A stretch of 31,920 nucleotides of DNA, taken from NCBI GenBank assembly GCA_015522865.1, contig WALN01000022.1, positions 1-31,920 of the forward strand. The letters are read 5' to 3'. This DNA comes from Microcaldota archaeon (lineage in GTDB: Archaea; Micrarchaeota; Micrarchaeia; Norongarragalinales; WALN01). A program made the position numbers and the translations under genes. Under the pieces are notes generated by a model. The model did no database searches, had not been told where the DNA came from, and was given only the letters and a program-made list of their open reading frames with translations. Position 1 is the first letter of the stretch; every line of letters starts with the position of its first letter. Below are positions 1 to 8,367 of this stretch, one piece after another.

Positions 1-410
1 ATAGCGTTAATATCTATTTTTTCAATATAGTATAAAATTGGCTTTTTTGTAAGTGGCTCTAAATTAAGTTTAAGTGCCTCTTTTGGAGAAATCCAGATAA
101 ACTCTTCTGCTTCTTTATTCAATTTCACTTTTCTGGAATCTGCTTTGCAAACAAAATCCAAGCAAACAAAATGCTTTTTCTTATAAAATGTTTTTCCAAG
201 TATATATTCCACCCAGCCCAAAAATTTAATTTTTGAGATAGTTAGTCCAGTTTCTTCTTTTATTTCTCTTTTAAGGGCATCTTTTGCTCTTTCTCCATAC
301 TTTATATGTCCCCCCGGCATCACCCACATATTGCTCCACTTGTGCGACTTAACTAAGAGTAGTTTGCCCTTGTTGAAAACTAAAGCTCCAACTGTTACCT
401 CGGGGTGCAT
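1..410 (-). CDS. Nudix hydrolase (C-terminus beyond window)
   Basis: The frame opens at an ATG at 410 and stays open to the window edge, giving about 136 visible residues with the stop outside. A complete Nudix box is present: G34 HIKYG E40, then R48-E49, E52-E53 and T-G55-L56, matching GX5EX7REUXEEXGU. Nudix enzymes hydrolyse nucleoside diphosphates linked to another group, using Mg2+ held by the box glutamates. The residues seen do not fix the substrate (damaged NTP, ADP-ribose, NADH or other). There is no signal peptide or membrane segment, so it should be cytosolic. A TATA-like box centred near 435 places transcription start at the ATG, so the mRNA is probably leaderless. The gene is divergent from the ZIP transporter. 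Confidence 0.9.
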   Translation of the reverse strand, partial: MHPEVTVGALVFNKGKLLLVKSHKWSNMWVMPGGHIKYGERAKDALKREIKEETGLTISKIKFLGWVEYILGKTFYKKKHFVCLDFVCKADSRKVKLNKEAEEFIWISPKEALKLNLEPLTKKPILYYIEKIDINA

Positions 411-430
411 AAGAACAATTGGAAAAGCAA

Positions 431-438
431 TTTTAAAT
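431..438 (-). promoter_or_regulatory. TATA-like box of the Nudix gene
   Basis: The minus strand reads ATTTAAAA, centred about 24.5 nt upstream of the ATG at 410. Archaeal TBP sites lie about 25 nt before the start of transcription, so a leaderless transcript is predicted. Confidence 0.5.
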
Positions 439-458
439 AGACATTTCTGTCCAACAAC

Positions 459-490
459 ATTTAAAAATAACTCAAGTGTACTTAATTAAG
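459..490 (+). promoter_or_regulatory. Promoter region of the ZIP transporter
   Basis: Two TATA-like elements are visible: ATTTAAAAAT (459-468) and CTTAATTAAG (481-490). They predict transcription starts near 488 or 509. Either would leave the GTG at 476 outside the mRNA, so the real start codon of the next gene probably lies downstream. Confidence 0.4.
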
Positions 491-1258
491 CATTCTTATT
501 GTGAAAAAGGTGAGAACATAGATATCTTCTGGTGGATATTGGGAGCAACAATTATTGATGGGCTAATAGCATTTGTAGGAATTTTTACTCTATGGATGAG
601 TAAAAGGACATTTAACAAAATAATAGGTATATTGGTGGCTTTTGCTACTGGCGCGTTGCTTGCCGGTGCGTTATACCACATGCTTGCAGAATCGCTTGAG
701 AAGCTACCAAAAAATGTAGCGTTCTCCTGGCTAATTGTCGGCTTTGGGCTGTTCTTTATACTGGAAAGAGTACTAAAATGGCATCATTGCCATAAAAGAA
801 AATGCAAAATCCACCCGTTTAGCTATTTAATACTTGTAGGAGACGGTTTTCACAATATTATTGATGGGCTGGTTATTGGAGCAAGCTTTATAATTTCTAT
901 TCCGTTTGGCATAGTAACTACTTTGCTAATTATTGGCCATGAGATACCGCAAGAGCTTGGAGATTTTGCAGTTTTAGTTTATGGTGGCATACCGAAAATT
1001 AAGGCGCTAATTTACAGCTTTATAGCACAGCTCACATGCGTAATTGGAGGTGTTGTTGCATATTTGGCAGCAGGCATCCCAAATACCACTTCATTGCTAT
1101 TGGCATTTGGAGCTGGCAATTTTCTCTACATCTCTGCATCTGACTTAATCCCGGAACTGCATAAAGAGCCGGATACAAAAAAAGCAATATACGCGTTTAT
1201 GTACTTTATTGTTGGAGTATTATTCATGCTTGGGATAAAAGCACTTTTTAAAGCGTAG
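476..1258 (+). CDS. ZIP family metal transporter
   Basis: A polytopic membrane protein of up to 260 residues. The ZIP signature helices are present as HNIIDG (126-131) and HEIPQE followed by LGDF (155-163), which carry the His, Asp and Glu ligands of the binuclear metal site in the ZupT/GufA group. The family imports Zn2+ or other divalent cations; specificity cannot be read here. A cytosolic His/Cys-rich loop, WHHCHKRKCKIH (102-113), may sense or bind metal. The coordinates use the GTG at 476, the first available start. This is doubtful, because predicted transcription starts at 488-509 and a GGTGA SD sits at 509-513, four nt before an in-frame ATA at 518. Starting at 518 would put transmembrane helix 1 right at the N-terminus. 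The next conventional start (TTG 539) would cut into helix 1. Confidence 0.88.
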   Translation: MYLIKHSYCEKGENIDIFWWILGATIIDGLIAFVGIFTLWMSKRTFNKIIGILVAFATGALLAGALYHMLAESLEKLPKNVAFSWLIVGFGLFFILERVLKWHHCHKRKCKIHPFSYLILVGDGFHNIIDGLVIGASFIISIPFGIVTTLLIIGHEIPQELGDFAVLVYGGIPKIKALIYSFIAQLTCVIGGVVAYLAAGIPNTTSLLLAFGAGNFLYISASDLIPELHKEPDTKKAIYAFMYFIVGVLFMLGIKALFKA

Positions 1259-1274
1259 ATTACAGTATAACAAA

Positions 1275-1280
1275 TTTAAA
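1275..1280 (+). promoter_or_regulatory. TATA-like box of the cation/proton antiporter
   Basis: TTTAAA is centred about 24 nt upstream of the ATG at 1301, which predicts a leaderless mRNA. It lies in the 42-nt gap after the ZIP gene. Confidence 0.45.
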
Positions 1281-1300
1281 GAGCAGCCCTTAATTAAAAT

Positions 1301-2488
1301 ATGGACATTATTTTATTCCTTGCAGTTGTTTATCTGTTCACATTCTTTGTAGGTATACTGCTTGAAAAAATAAGAATTCCGTGGATTTTCGCCTCACTTA
1401 TTTTCGGCTTGCTGCTTGCTGCGTATAACCCATTTCCAATAGTAACAAATTCAGAGACATTCAAATTTCTTGCAAATTTAGGGATGCTGTTCCTGTTACT
1501 CATGATAGGTCTCGAAATAGACCTAAAAGAAATGATTAGCAAATCTAAATTTTTTATGAAGGCAACTACTTTTATTATTTTGTTCGAAACATTGTTTGGA
1601 AGCTTAGTAATTCATTTTGTTTTTGGGTATTCCTGGTTTATTTCTGTTCTTGCTGCTATGTCCTTTGCTACGGTTGGAGAAGCTGTGCTTATACCAATCT
1701 TAGATGAGTTTAAACTTGTGAATAAACCACTTGGGAAAACAATAATTGGTATCGGAGTATTAGATGATGTTTTTGAAATTGCAACACTCACGATTGCATG
1801 TATTATGGCAGGGGTAGTAGTTAAAAAAGCAGTTGATTATTCACATATCGAAATAACTATGTTTTCTCTGATTATTTTATTCATTCTCGCATTTGCTATA
1901 ATAAAATTGAGAAAAGAAATAAGAAAACTCAGAGCGCCCAGTATCGAAGCTATTTTTCTATTTGTGATGTTTTTATTCTGTTTGTTTGTAGCAGTTGGAG
2001 AATACGCTGATGCAGCTGCAATTGGGGCCATATTAGCTGGAGTAGGGATAAAGAATTTCTTGTCTGAAAAGAGATTAGAAACTATACTCTCAGAAGTAAA
2101 AACAACCGCATACGGAATTTTCGCGCCTCTGTTCTTTGTATGGGTGGGTTCCGGAGTCAGTATAAATTACCTTATTACCTATCCTCTGTTAGTCATATTA
2201 GTAGTTATAGTTTCAGGAGCTGCGAAAGCAATAAGTTCGTATATAGTCGGAAGAAAGGAATTAGGATTTAAAGAATCAATAATAATGGGAATATCGCTTA
2301 CAGTTAGATTTTCTTCATCAATAGTAGTTATGAAAATATTATACGATAGCGGATTAATAAAAGTAGGACTATATTCTGTTTTAATAGCATCGACTGCTGT
2401 GTTTATTATCGTTCCGATTTTCATATCCTATTTAATAACACGCTGGAAAATTTCACCTGCGAAAACCCGTGGGCTAATTACTTCATAG
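1301..2488 (+). CDS. CPA2-family cation/proton antiporter
   Basis: A 395-residue protein made almost entirely of hydrophobic helices (about 12), matching the sodium/hydrogen exchanger domain of the CPA2 (NapA/KefB-like) family. The conserved acidic pair of the transport site is at D155-D156 in VLDDVFEIATL. The N-terminal LEKIRIP and the LGMLFLLLMIGLEID stretch are also typical of this group. CPA2 members exchange Na+ or K+ for H+ across the cytoplasmic membrane for pH and ion homeostasis. The DD pair is the arrangement seen in electrogenic Na+/H+ members, but ion specificity is not proven. There is no C-terminal TrkA/RCK regulatory domain, so it is the short form. It follows the ZIP gene after 42 nt but has its own TATA-like box. 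Confidence 0.9.
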   Translation: MDIILFLAVVYLFTFFVGILLEKIRIPWIFASLIFGLLLAAYNPFPIVTNSETFKFLANLGMLFLLLMIGLEIDLKEMISKSKFFMKATTFIILFETLFGSLVIHFVFGYSWFISVLAAMSFATVGEAVLIPILDEFKLVNKPLGKTIIGIGVLDDVFEIATLTIACIMAGVVVKKAVDYSHIEITMFSLIILFILAFAIIKLRKEIRKLRAPSIEAIFLFVMFLFCLFVAVGEYADAAAIGAILAGVGIKNFLSEKRLETILSEVKTTAYGIFAPLFFVWVGSGVSINYLITYPLLVILVVIVSGAAKAISSYIVGRKELGFKESIIMGISLTVRFSSSIVVMKILYDSGLIKVGLYSVLIASTAVFIIVPIFISYLITRWKISPAKTRGLITS

Positions 2489-2537
2489 GGGATGCAAATA
2501 AATAAAAAGCCGTTTAAAAGCTAAAATCAGAGAAATG

Positions 2538-2571
2538 TTTTTAAATAATAAAAAAATGCTCAGATAGGTGA
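2538..2571 (+). promoter_or_regulatory. TATA-like box and SD of the DUF4013 gene
   Basis: TTTTTAAAT (2538-2546) predicts transcription from about 2567, where the SD GGTGA (2567-2571) begins. The resulting leader is only about 11 nt before the ATG at 2578. Confidence 0.45.
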
Positions 2572-2577
2572 AGATAA

Positions 2578-3231
2578 ATGGTTGATTATGGAGAAGCAAT
2601 AAAAAGACCGTTCACTGATTTTACGAAATTGGTGATTGGAATTATTTTGCAGATAATCCCAGTAGTAGATCTATTGGCTTATGGATATCAAATAAATTGC
2701 GCAAAAACAGCAGCGAACAAAAGGAAGGAACTCCCAGAATGGAAAAACTGGGGAAGTTTATTCATTAAGGGAATTGTTGCAATAATTATTGCAATTATTT
2801 ACATGCTACCAGCAATAATTGTCGGATTGCTAACCCTTCTGCCAATAATCTCAGGAATATTTGGGGGAGCCGCAGCACAATCAGCAGGAGCAAGCACGTC
2901 TGGAATCGCGGGAATACTTGGAGCATCTCTGGCTGCGTCATTAGCAGGAGCAGTAATCACAATAATATTAGCTATCCTTGCAATGTACTTAATTCCAGCA
3001 GCGACTGTAAGATATGCTGTTAAAGATGAGTTCGGAGCTGCATTTGGATTCGGCGCGGTATTTAAGAGAGCATTCAGTATAGAATATTTAGTTGCATGGA
3101 TAGTAATGATGATATATTCGGGAATAATCGTAGGAATCCTCTCACTAATTCCAATGATAGGCACATCAATAGGAGGCTTCATAGCAGGAGTAAGCTCAAT
3201 GACGGTCTTTGGAGAACTGTACAACGGCTAG
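2578..3231 (+). CDS. DUF4013 family membrane protein
   Basis: A 217-residue polytopic membrane protein. The N-terminal MVDYGEAIKRPF, the KELPEWKNWGSLFIKG motif (about 46-61) and the Ala/Gly/Ile-rich helices that follow are characteristic of the archaeal DUF4013 family, whose function is unknown. About six transmembrane segments are visible, with an Ala/Gly/Ser-rich loop near the middle. The start is the ATG preceded by GGTGA. An oligo-T tract follows the stop, and the gene is convergent with serS. Nothing in the context suggests a specific role. Confidence 0.85.
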   Translation: MVDYGEAIKRPFTDFTKLVIGIILQIIPVVDLLAYGYQINCAKTAANKRKELPEWKNWGSLFIKGIVAIIIAIIYMLPAIIVGLLTLLPIISGIFGGAAAQSAGASTSGIAGILGASLAASLAGAVITIILAILAMYLIPAATVRYAVKDEFGAAFGFGAVFKRAFSIEYLVAWIVMMIYSGIIVGILSLIPMIGTSIGGFIAGVSSMTVFGELYNG

Positions 3232-3240
3232 GCACATACC

Positions 3241-3276
3241 GATTTTTTTGTTTTTATTTTATGTTTTTCTTTTTAT
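3241..3276 (+). terminator. Oligo-T terminator after the DUF4013 gene
   Basis: Several runs of T (up to seven) on the plus strand directly follow the stop codon. Archaeal RNA polymerase terminates at such oligo-T tracts. It lies just before the end of convergent serS. Confidence 0.6.
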
Positions 3277-3280
3277 TCAG

Positions 3281-4549
3281 CTATTTAACAGAAATTTTTT
3301 CAAAATTTACATATTTCCTAAGTGCTTCTGGTACAACTATTGAACCGTCCTTCTGCTGGTAGTATTCCATTATTGCAGCTAAAGTTCTTCCAACCGCAAG
3401 CGCGGAACCATTAAGCGTATGTGGAAATTCGAAGTTATTCCCTGCTGTATGATACCTCATAAACATCCTTCTCGCCTGGAAAGACTCGCAGTTACTGCAG
3501 GAGGAGATTTCTTTGTATTTGCTCTGCCCGGCCATCCATACTTCTAAATCATATGTTTTTGAGGCAGAAAAGCCCAAATCGCCAGCGCACAGCTCTACAA
3601 CTCTATACGGAAGCCCAAGCTTTTCCAAAACTTTTCCTGCATCTTTAACAAGCGCCTCAAGTTCTTTATATGAGTTTTCTGGTTTGACAATTTTAACTAA
3701 CTCAACTTTGTCAAACTGGTGCTGTCTTATTATGCCCCTTGTGTCCTTTCCATGAGAGCCCGCTTCCCTTCTAAAGCAGGGAGTATATGCAGTAAGGTAA
3801 ATTGGCAGTTCTTTCTCCTCCAATGTTTCGCCAGCAAATAGATTAGTAAGGGGTACCTCGGCAGTTGGGATCAAGAACAAATCATCGCGCTCGCATAAAT
3901 ATAAATCCTCCGCGAACTTGGGAAGCTGCCCAGTTCCAGTCATCGTCTTTCTGTTGACCATGTAGGGCGGCGCTATTTCTGCATATCCCTCTGTGTGCGC
4001 CAAATCAAGCATAAAATTAACTAAGGCGCGCTCAAGTTGTGCTGCCTCCCTCTTTAGAACCGTAAAACGAGCGCCAGCTAATTTTGCGCCCCTTTCAAAA
4101 TCTAAAATACCCAACTTCTCTCCAAGCTCCCAGTGAGCTTTTGGCGCAAAATCGAATTTTTTGGGCTCCCCTATTTTGCGCACAACAACATTTTCGCTTT
4201 CATCTTTCCCCTGCGGAACTGAGGAATGTGGGATATTCGGAACATAGAGCAACAAATTGTCTCTTTTCTCCTTTAACTCTTTTGTCTTCTCCTCGCTCTC
4301 TTCTATTTCTCTTTTTATCCTTGCAGACTCCTCTTTCAATTTTTCAGCACCTTTACCTTCTTTTAATAACTGTGCAACTTTCAGAGAAATCTCATTTCTT
4401 TTATGCCTCAGCTCATCTGTTTCCCGCAAAGAAGCTCTCCATTCTTTATCCAACTCTAAAATCTCTTTTGTGGGGGGATTTTGCCACCTGCTTTTCATCG
4501 CCTTCTCAATCAACTCAGAATTCTCTCTGAACATTTTTATGTCCAACAT
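3281..4549 (-). CDS. serS: Seryl-tRNA synthetase
   Basis: A class II aminoacyl-tRNA synthetase that charges tRNA-Ser (and tRNA-Sec where present) with serine using ATP. The 422-residue length is normal. Residues 35-100 form the charged, helical antiparallel coiled coil that grips the long variable arm of tRNA-Ser. The catalytic core contains IPTAEVPLTN (227-236, serine pocket), motif 2 FRREAGSHGKDTRG (259-272) and motif 3 GSALAVGRTLAAIMEYY near the C-terminus. This is the common bacterial/eukaryal-type enzyme, not the atypical methanogen form. The ATG at 4549 follows the translin stop almost directly, with GGCGA spaced four nt before it, so the two genes are one transcript. A tRNA-Ser gene with the long variable arm this enzyme recognises lies at 14.2-14.4 kb. 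Confidence 0.97.
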   Translation of the reverse strand: MLDIKMFRENSELIEKAMKSRWQNPPTKEILELDKEWRASLRETDELRHKRNEISLKVAQLLKEGKGAEKLKEESARIKREIEESEEKTKELKEKRDNLLLYVPNIPHSSVPQGKDESENVVVRKIGEPKKFDFAPKAHWELGEKLGILDFERGAKLAGARFTVLKREAAQLERALVNFMLDLAHTEGYAEIAPPYMVNRKTMTGTGQLPKFAEDLYLCERDDLFLIPTAEVPLTNLFAGETLEEKELPIYLTAYTPCFRREAGSHGKDTRGIIRQHQFDKVELVKIVKPENSYKELEALVKDAGKVLEKLGLPYRVVELCAGDLGFSASKTYDLEVWMAGQSKYKEISSCSNCESFQARRMFMRYHTAGNNFEFPHTLNGSALAVGRTLAAIMEYYQQKDGSIVVPEALRKYVNFEKISVK

Positions 4550-4550
4550 C

Positions 4551-5105
4551 CTATCGCCTCAACAGTTCGCTCCTAGCTGCCTCAAGCTGTCTCCTATCAA
4601 CATCAACTTTTTGCCTTAAATTGCCAACTAAAGAGGAAGCGAATTTTACAGTGGAAAGATTTTCATAAATTTCGTTCATCATAGAGTAGAAAAAATGCGC
4701 GCTTTTTTTGTCATTCTCCTTGAGCGCGATCTGCAACTCCCTATGAAGCTCACCAACAACATCAGCAAGACCCAACAAATAAGGGACAGATGGGGATTTA
4801 AGATGAGTAGAGGAGGGTATTTTTTTGTGCTCTAAAATGGAGAGAAGAGCCGAAGCTTCAACATACTCCTGAAATGCGATATTGGTCACATTTGAAAATT
4901 CTGAATAAAGCGGAAGAAGTGAATTAACAGCTTTCTTAATTCTTTTAATTAATTTCTGAGCTTCTTCATATTTTTTCGAGTGAATTAAAGAAATTGCTTT
5001 CGCACACTGCCTTACTGTTTCTCTGCTTAAATAAAAAGCTTTATCTTGCTTTTTTTCCTTTTCTTTCAGTTCCGCCAGCACACTCTTAATCGAAGTTTTG
5101 AGCAT
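4551..5105 (-). CDS. Translin family protein
   Basis: A 184-residue, all-helical protein. The segments FQEYVEASALLSILEH (about 88-103), PYLLGLADVVGELHRELQ (about 107-124) and LRQKVDVDRRQLEAARSE near the C-terminus match the translin/TRAX family. In eukaryotes translin and TRAX form an octameric RNA-binding and RNase complex (C3PO). Archaeal homologues form similar oligomers and have been linked to RNA binding or cleavage. Whether this copy has nuclease activity cannot be judged from its sequence alone. It is the first gene of a two-gene unit with serS (1-nt gap). A TATA-like box centred near 5130 places transcription start at the ATG, so the mRNA is probably leaderless. Confidence 0.87.
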   Translation of the reverse strand: MLKTSIKSVLAELKEKEKKQDKAFYLSRETVRQCAKAISLIHSKKYEEAQKLIKRIKKAVNSLLPLYSEFSNVTNIAFQEYVEASALLSILEHKKIPSSTHLKSPSVPYLLGLADVVGELHRELQIALKENDKKSAHFFYSMMNEIYENLSTVKFASSLVGNLRQKVDVDRRQLEAARSELLRR

Positions 5106-5124
5106 ATGTTTTGTAGGTCTGCAA

Positions 5125-5134
5125 TATTAAAATA
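5125..5134 (-). promoter_or_regulatory. TATA-like box of translin-serS
   Basis: The minus strand reads ATATTTTAAT, centred about 25 nt upstream of the ATG at 5105. It shares the 87-nt divergent intergenic region with the pyrH promoter. Confidence 0.5.
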
Positions 5135-5156
5135 TATATTGGAGAATAGCGCAGTA

Positions 5157-5188
5157 TTTAAAATAAAAACAATTAATTCTTATGGTGG
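5157..5188 (+). promoter_or_regulatory. TATA-like box and SD of pyrH
   Basis: TTTAAAA (5157-5163) predicts transcription from about 5184. The SD GGTGG begins there (5184-5188), four nt before the ATG at 5193, so the leader would be only about nine nt. Confidence 0.5.
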
Positions 5189-5192
5189 CGTT

Positions 5193-5864
5193 ATGAAAGC
5201 AATAATTTCTTTAAGCGGTTCGCTTCTTTCAAAGGATGGAGAGATAAATGTAGAATATTGCAAAAAATTTGCTGAGTTAGTTAAAAACAAGGAAGTGGGT
5301 GTTGTTGTTGGAGGCGGGGGGATGGCGAAGAAATACGTAGAAGCAATCAAGAAAAGCAAAAATTCTGAGTTTTTGGCAGACAGGGCGGCTATTTTAATAA
5401 CAAAAGCGAACGCTATGCTTATTCAAACTGCGCTTGGAGAAAGAGCATTTCCCAAAATTATTGAAAATTTTGATGATGCCGCCCTTGCATTTGAAGAAGG
5501 AAAAATAGCTGTTGGGGCCGGCACAATTGAAGGGATAACAACAGATACAGATGCAGTGCTAATGGCAGAGAGAGTGGAGGCAAAAAAAATAGTAAATGCA
5601 GGAAAAATTGACGGAATTTATTCTGAAGACCCGGAAAAAAACAAAAATGCAAAGAAGTTTAGGGAACTGAGTTTTAGAGAATTCTTGGAGCTTGCAGAAA
5701 AGAACGATAAGAGAAATGCCAAAGTTTCATTTCCGTTTGATTTAGTTGCTGCAAAACTCGCTGCAAGAAGCGGCATAGAGATATGGTTTGTAGATGGGAG
5801 AAATTTGGGAGAGATAGAGAAAGCACTAAAAGGAGAAAAAATAAAAGGGACGATTGTGAGGTAA
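5193..5864 (+). CDS. pyrH: Uridylate kinase (archaeal type)
   Basis: A 223-residue amino-acid-kinase-fold enzyme that phosphorylates UMP to UDP with ATP in pyrimidine biosynthesis. The start ISLSGSLLSKDG, the glycine-rich GVVVGGGGMAKKYVEA and the later region ITTDTDAVLMAE with DGIYSEDPEKNK match the archaeal PyrH group, which is shorter than the bacterial enzyme. The frame is open from 5046, but the ATG at 5193 is chosen: it has GGTGG four nt upstream, a TATA-like box at the right distance, and gives the family's usual N-terminus (about 225 residues). The gene is divergent from translin-serS. Confidence 0.95.
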   Translation: MKAIISLSGSLLSKDGEINVEYCKKFAELVKNKEVGVVVGGGGMAKKYVEAIKKSKNSEFLADRAAILITKANAMLIQTALGERAFPKIIENFDDAALAFEEGKIAVGAGTIEGITTDTDAVLMAERVEAKKIVNAGKIDGIYSEDPEKNKNAKKFRELSFREFLELAEKNDKRNAKVSFPFDLVAAKLAARSGIEIWFVDGRNLGEIEKALKGEKIKGTIVR

Positions 5865-5902
5865 AAATATTTTGATTTTACTTAGAGCCGCAAAATATCT
5901 AG

Positions 5903-5910
5903 TTTTTATA
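5903..5910 (+). promoter_or_regulatory. TATA-like box of aRF1
   Basis: TTTTTATA is centred 24.5 nt upstream of the ATG at 5931. That supports this start with a leaderless mRNA over the internal GTG at 5964. Confidence 0.5.
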
Positions 5911-5930
5911 CTGTTAAACAAACTAATTAA

Positions 5931-7163
5931 ATGCTTTTTTGTTGTAATTATTTGGGGAAAGAAGTGATAGATTCAAAAACGCTTTACGAGCTGAAAAACC
6001 AAATAAAATCTCTGAAGAAATTTAAGGGAAGGGGAACAGAGTTGATATCTGTATATGTTAGCGAAGGCTATCCCCTCCATGAAATTACTGCCAAACTGAG
6101 AGATGAATACGGACAGGCATCAAATATTAAGAGCAAAACGACACAAAAAAACGTCCAGGGGGCGCTTGAGAAGATTATACAGTATTTAAAAAATTTTAAA
6201 AGCACTCCGAAAAATGGGATTGCGGTATTTTGCGGCAATCTTTCTCAAGAAGTTGGAAAAAGCGACATACGCTTATTTTCGATTATTCCTCCATCGCCGC
6301 TCACAGTTCAGTTCTATAGGTGTGAATCTCAGTTTACTCTTGATCCACTTGAAGAGATGCTCGGGCATCAGGACAGCTATGGGATAGTTGTAATGGATGG
6401 GTCTGACGCTACTGTTGCTGTGCTAAAAGGAAAAAAAATAAAAATAATAAAAAAAGTCCATTCAACTGCTCCAAGCAAGGTATTTAAAGGAGGGCAGAGC
6501 GCTGCAAGATATCAGAGACTTAGAGAAGAAGGAATAGCGTATTATTTCAAAAGGATAGGCGAGGCAATGGATGCTTTTCTGAATATTAAAAACTTCAAGG
6601 GAGTTATTGTGGGGGGGCCCGGCCCGGTAAAAGAAAATTTTCTCAAATCAAACACATTTAACTACCAGTTAAAAATTTTGGGAGTAGTTGATACGGGCTA
6701 TACTGATGAGCAGGGAATAAAAGAAGCTATGGAAAAGGCATCAGATATAATTGCAGAGCAGGAAGCAGTAAAGGAGAAACAATTGGTAAACGAATTTATG
6801 AAAAGAGTTGTGAAAGGTGGACTTGCGGTTTATGGTTATAATGATGTGAAAGAAGCTCTGGAAAATTATCAGGTAGGCAAATTGCTTGTGTCTGAAGGAG
6901 AGGCGGTAAAAAAATATACTTTAAAATGTAATAAATGCGGTAAAGTAAAAACAGTAATTGCTATGGAGAAGCCGCATAAAAAATGCTCGTGTGGCGGATA
7001 TTTTGAAGTGGAAAAAGAGGAGGATATAATAGAGGAACTTATAGAAATGGCAGAAAAGCAGGGGGTTAAAATAGAAATGATTTCAGAAGATACTGCGGAA
7101 GGCGCTGAATTCAAAGCTACTTTTAAAGGGGTCGGAGCGTTTCTGAGATATAAAGTAAGTTGA
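5931..7163 (+). CDS. prf1: Peptide chain release factor aRF1
   Basis: The archaeal homologue of eRF1, which reads all three stop codons and releases the finished peptide on the ribosome. The stop-codon-reading domain has NIKS (65-68) and the Y-x-C-x-x-x-F motif (YRCESQF, 129-135). The peptidyl-tRNA hydrolysis domain has GGQ (187-189) in a context (KVFKGGQSAARYQRLREE) typical of the family. A CxxC...CxC mini-domain (CNKCG to CSCGG) lies near the C-terminus. The length of 410 residues is normal. The ATG at 5931 adds 11 residues before the conserved VIDSKTLYELK and fits a leaderless mRNA; a GTG at 5964 would start exactly at that conserved block. truD follows after 9 nt and is probably cotranscribed. 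Confidence 0.95.
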   Translation: MLFCCNYLGKEVIDSKTLYELKNQIKSLKKFKGRGTELISVYVSEGYPLHEITAKLRDEYGQASNIKSKTTQKNVQGALEKIIQYLKNFKSTPKNGIAVFCGNLSQEVGKSDIRLFSIIPPSPLTVQFYRCESQFTLDPLEEMLGHQDSYGIVVMDGSDATVAVLKGKKIKIIKKVHSTAPSKVFKGGQSAARYQRLREEGIAYYFKRIGEAMDAFLNIKNFKGVIVGGPGPVKENFLKSNTFNYQLKILGVVDTGYTDEQGIKEAMEKASDIIAEQEAVKEKQLVNEFMKRVVKGGLAVYGYNDVKEALENYQVGKLLVSEGEAVKKYTLKCNKCGKVKTVIAMEKPHKKCSCGGYFEVEKEEDIIEELIEMAEKQGVKIEMISEDTAEGAEFKATFKGVGAFLRYKVS

Positions 7164-7172
7164 GGAAAATAG

Positions 7173-8363
7173 ATGCCTAAATTCGAGCCGGAAGAATTCA
7201 TAGTCGAGGAGATAACAAAAAGTGGCGAAATTTTAAAAATAAATACAGAACTAGAAAAAGAAGCAGTTGAAGGCGATTTCACTTATTTCGCGCTGCAAAA
7301 AAGGAAATGGAATACTGTGCAGGCAATAAGAAAAATTGCAAAAGCTTTGCACATATCGCATAAGCGTTTTTCATTTGCTGGAACTAAGGATAGAAATGCA
7401 ATAACAACTCAATTAATCTCTGCGTTTAAAGTTGAACCACAAAAATTGAGAGAACTGAGAATAAGGGACATAAAAATATTGGGCGCGTGGAAAGAGAAGG
7501 AAAAATTAAAAATGGGGGATCTGTTGGGCAATGCATTTACTATAAAATTTGAAGGAAAAATTAAAAACATAAAGAGCTTTCCGAATTTTTTTGGAGGGCA
7601 GAGATTTGGCTCGATTAGAAAAAATACTGCAAAAATTGGGAAATTAATTATAAAGGGAAAATTCAAAGAAGCTGTGCTAGGGTATATATCCGCTCCGGGA
7701 GATGAATTTGAACAGTCAAGGGAGGCGAGAGAAAATTTCAGAAAAACATTAGATACAAAAAAAGCATTGAAGGAGTTCCCAAAATTTTTAAAGTATGAAC
7801 GCACGCTGTTGGGGCACCTGCAAAATTACCCGACAGATTATATTGGAGCCCTTAGAAAACTTCCGAGAAAGCTACAATTGATGTTTGTGCACGCTTACCA
7901 GTCTGAATTGTTCAATAAATTTCTCGAAAAGAGACTGAAGGAAAAAAATGAACCTGAAAAAATAGAAGTTGGAGAATACTACTGCAGGACAAATTTTTAT
8001 AATTTTCCAGAAACTGAAAAAATAGAGAAAGCAGAAAATGAAAAGCAAAAAGAAAAACTGAATGAGGAAATTGAAAAGAACAAGGCGTTTGTGGTTGGAA
8101 AAATTATCGGGTACGAAAGCGAATTGAACAATGAGGAAAAAGAACTGCTAAAAAAGGAGGGAATTGAGAAAGAAGAATTCAAAATAAAAAGTGTGCCGGA
8201 GCTAAGCTGCAAGGGGAATTTCAGAGTGCTTTTTTCCCCAATAAAAAATCTGAATAAAATTGATAGTGAGCATATTTATTTCGAGATACCGGCTGGCGCA
8301 TATGCAACAGTTGCGCTAAAATATCTTGCTGCATCAAGAACAAGAGAACAAGGAGAAGTGTAG
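7173..8363 (+). CDS. truD: tRNA pseudouridine synthase TruD
   Basis: A TruD-family pseudouridine synthase, which isomerises uridine 13 in tRNA. The catalytic Asp is D73 in FAGTKDRNA (68-76). The NFFGGQRFGS segment (about 138-147) is the second family signature. The length of 396 residues is normal for the archaeal form, with the TruD-specific insertion domain in the middle, here very rich in Lys and Glu. The N-terminal FxPEEFIVEEI is typical. It is close behind aRF1, an informational pairing on one transcript. The start ATG has GAGGA a few nt upstream. The stop is 4 nt from the end of the convergent winged-helix gene. Confidence 0.95.
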   Translation: MPKFEPEEFIVEEITKSGEILKINTELEKEAVEGDFTYFALQKRKWNTVQAIRKIAKALHISHKRFSFAGTKDRNAITTQLISAFKVEPQKLRELRIRDIKILGAWKEKEKLKMGDLLGNAFTIKFEGKIKNIKSFPNFFGGQRFGSIRKNTAKIGKLIIKGKFKEAVLGYISAPGDEFEQSREARENFRKTLDTKKALKEFPKFLKYERTLLGHLQNYPTDYIGALRKLPRKLQLMFVHAYQSELFNKFLEKRLKEKNEPEKIEVGEYYCRTNFYNFPETEKIEKAENEKQKEKLNEEIEKNKAFVVGKIIGYESELNNEEKELLKKEGIEKEEFKIKSVPELSCKGNFRVLFSPIKNLNKIDSEHIYFEIPAGAYATVALKYLAASRTREQGEV

Positions 8364-8367
8364 CGTC

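Noticed and set aside
2799..3224. Long antisense reading frame opposite the DUF4013 gene
   Set aside because: It has no promoter or SD, its composition mirrors the sense gene, and the sense strand has a clear family match.
5046..5192. N-terminal extension of pyrH
   Set aside because: The extension would overlap the divergent translin gene and the promoters, and the ATG at 5193 has SD, TATA spacing and the usual family N-terminus.
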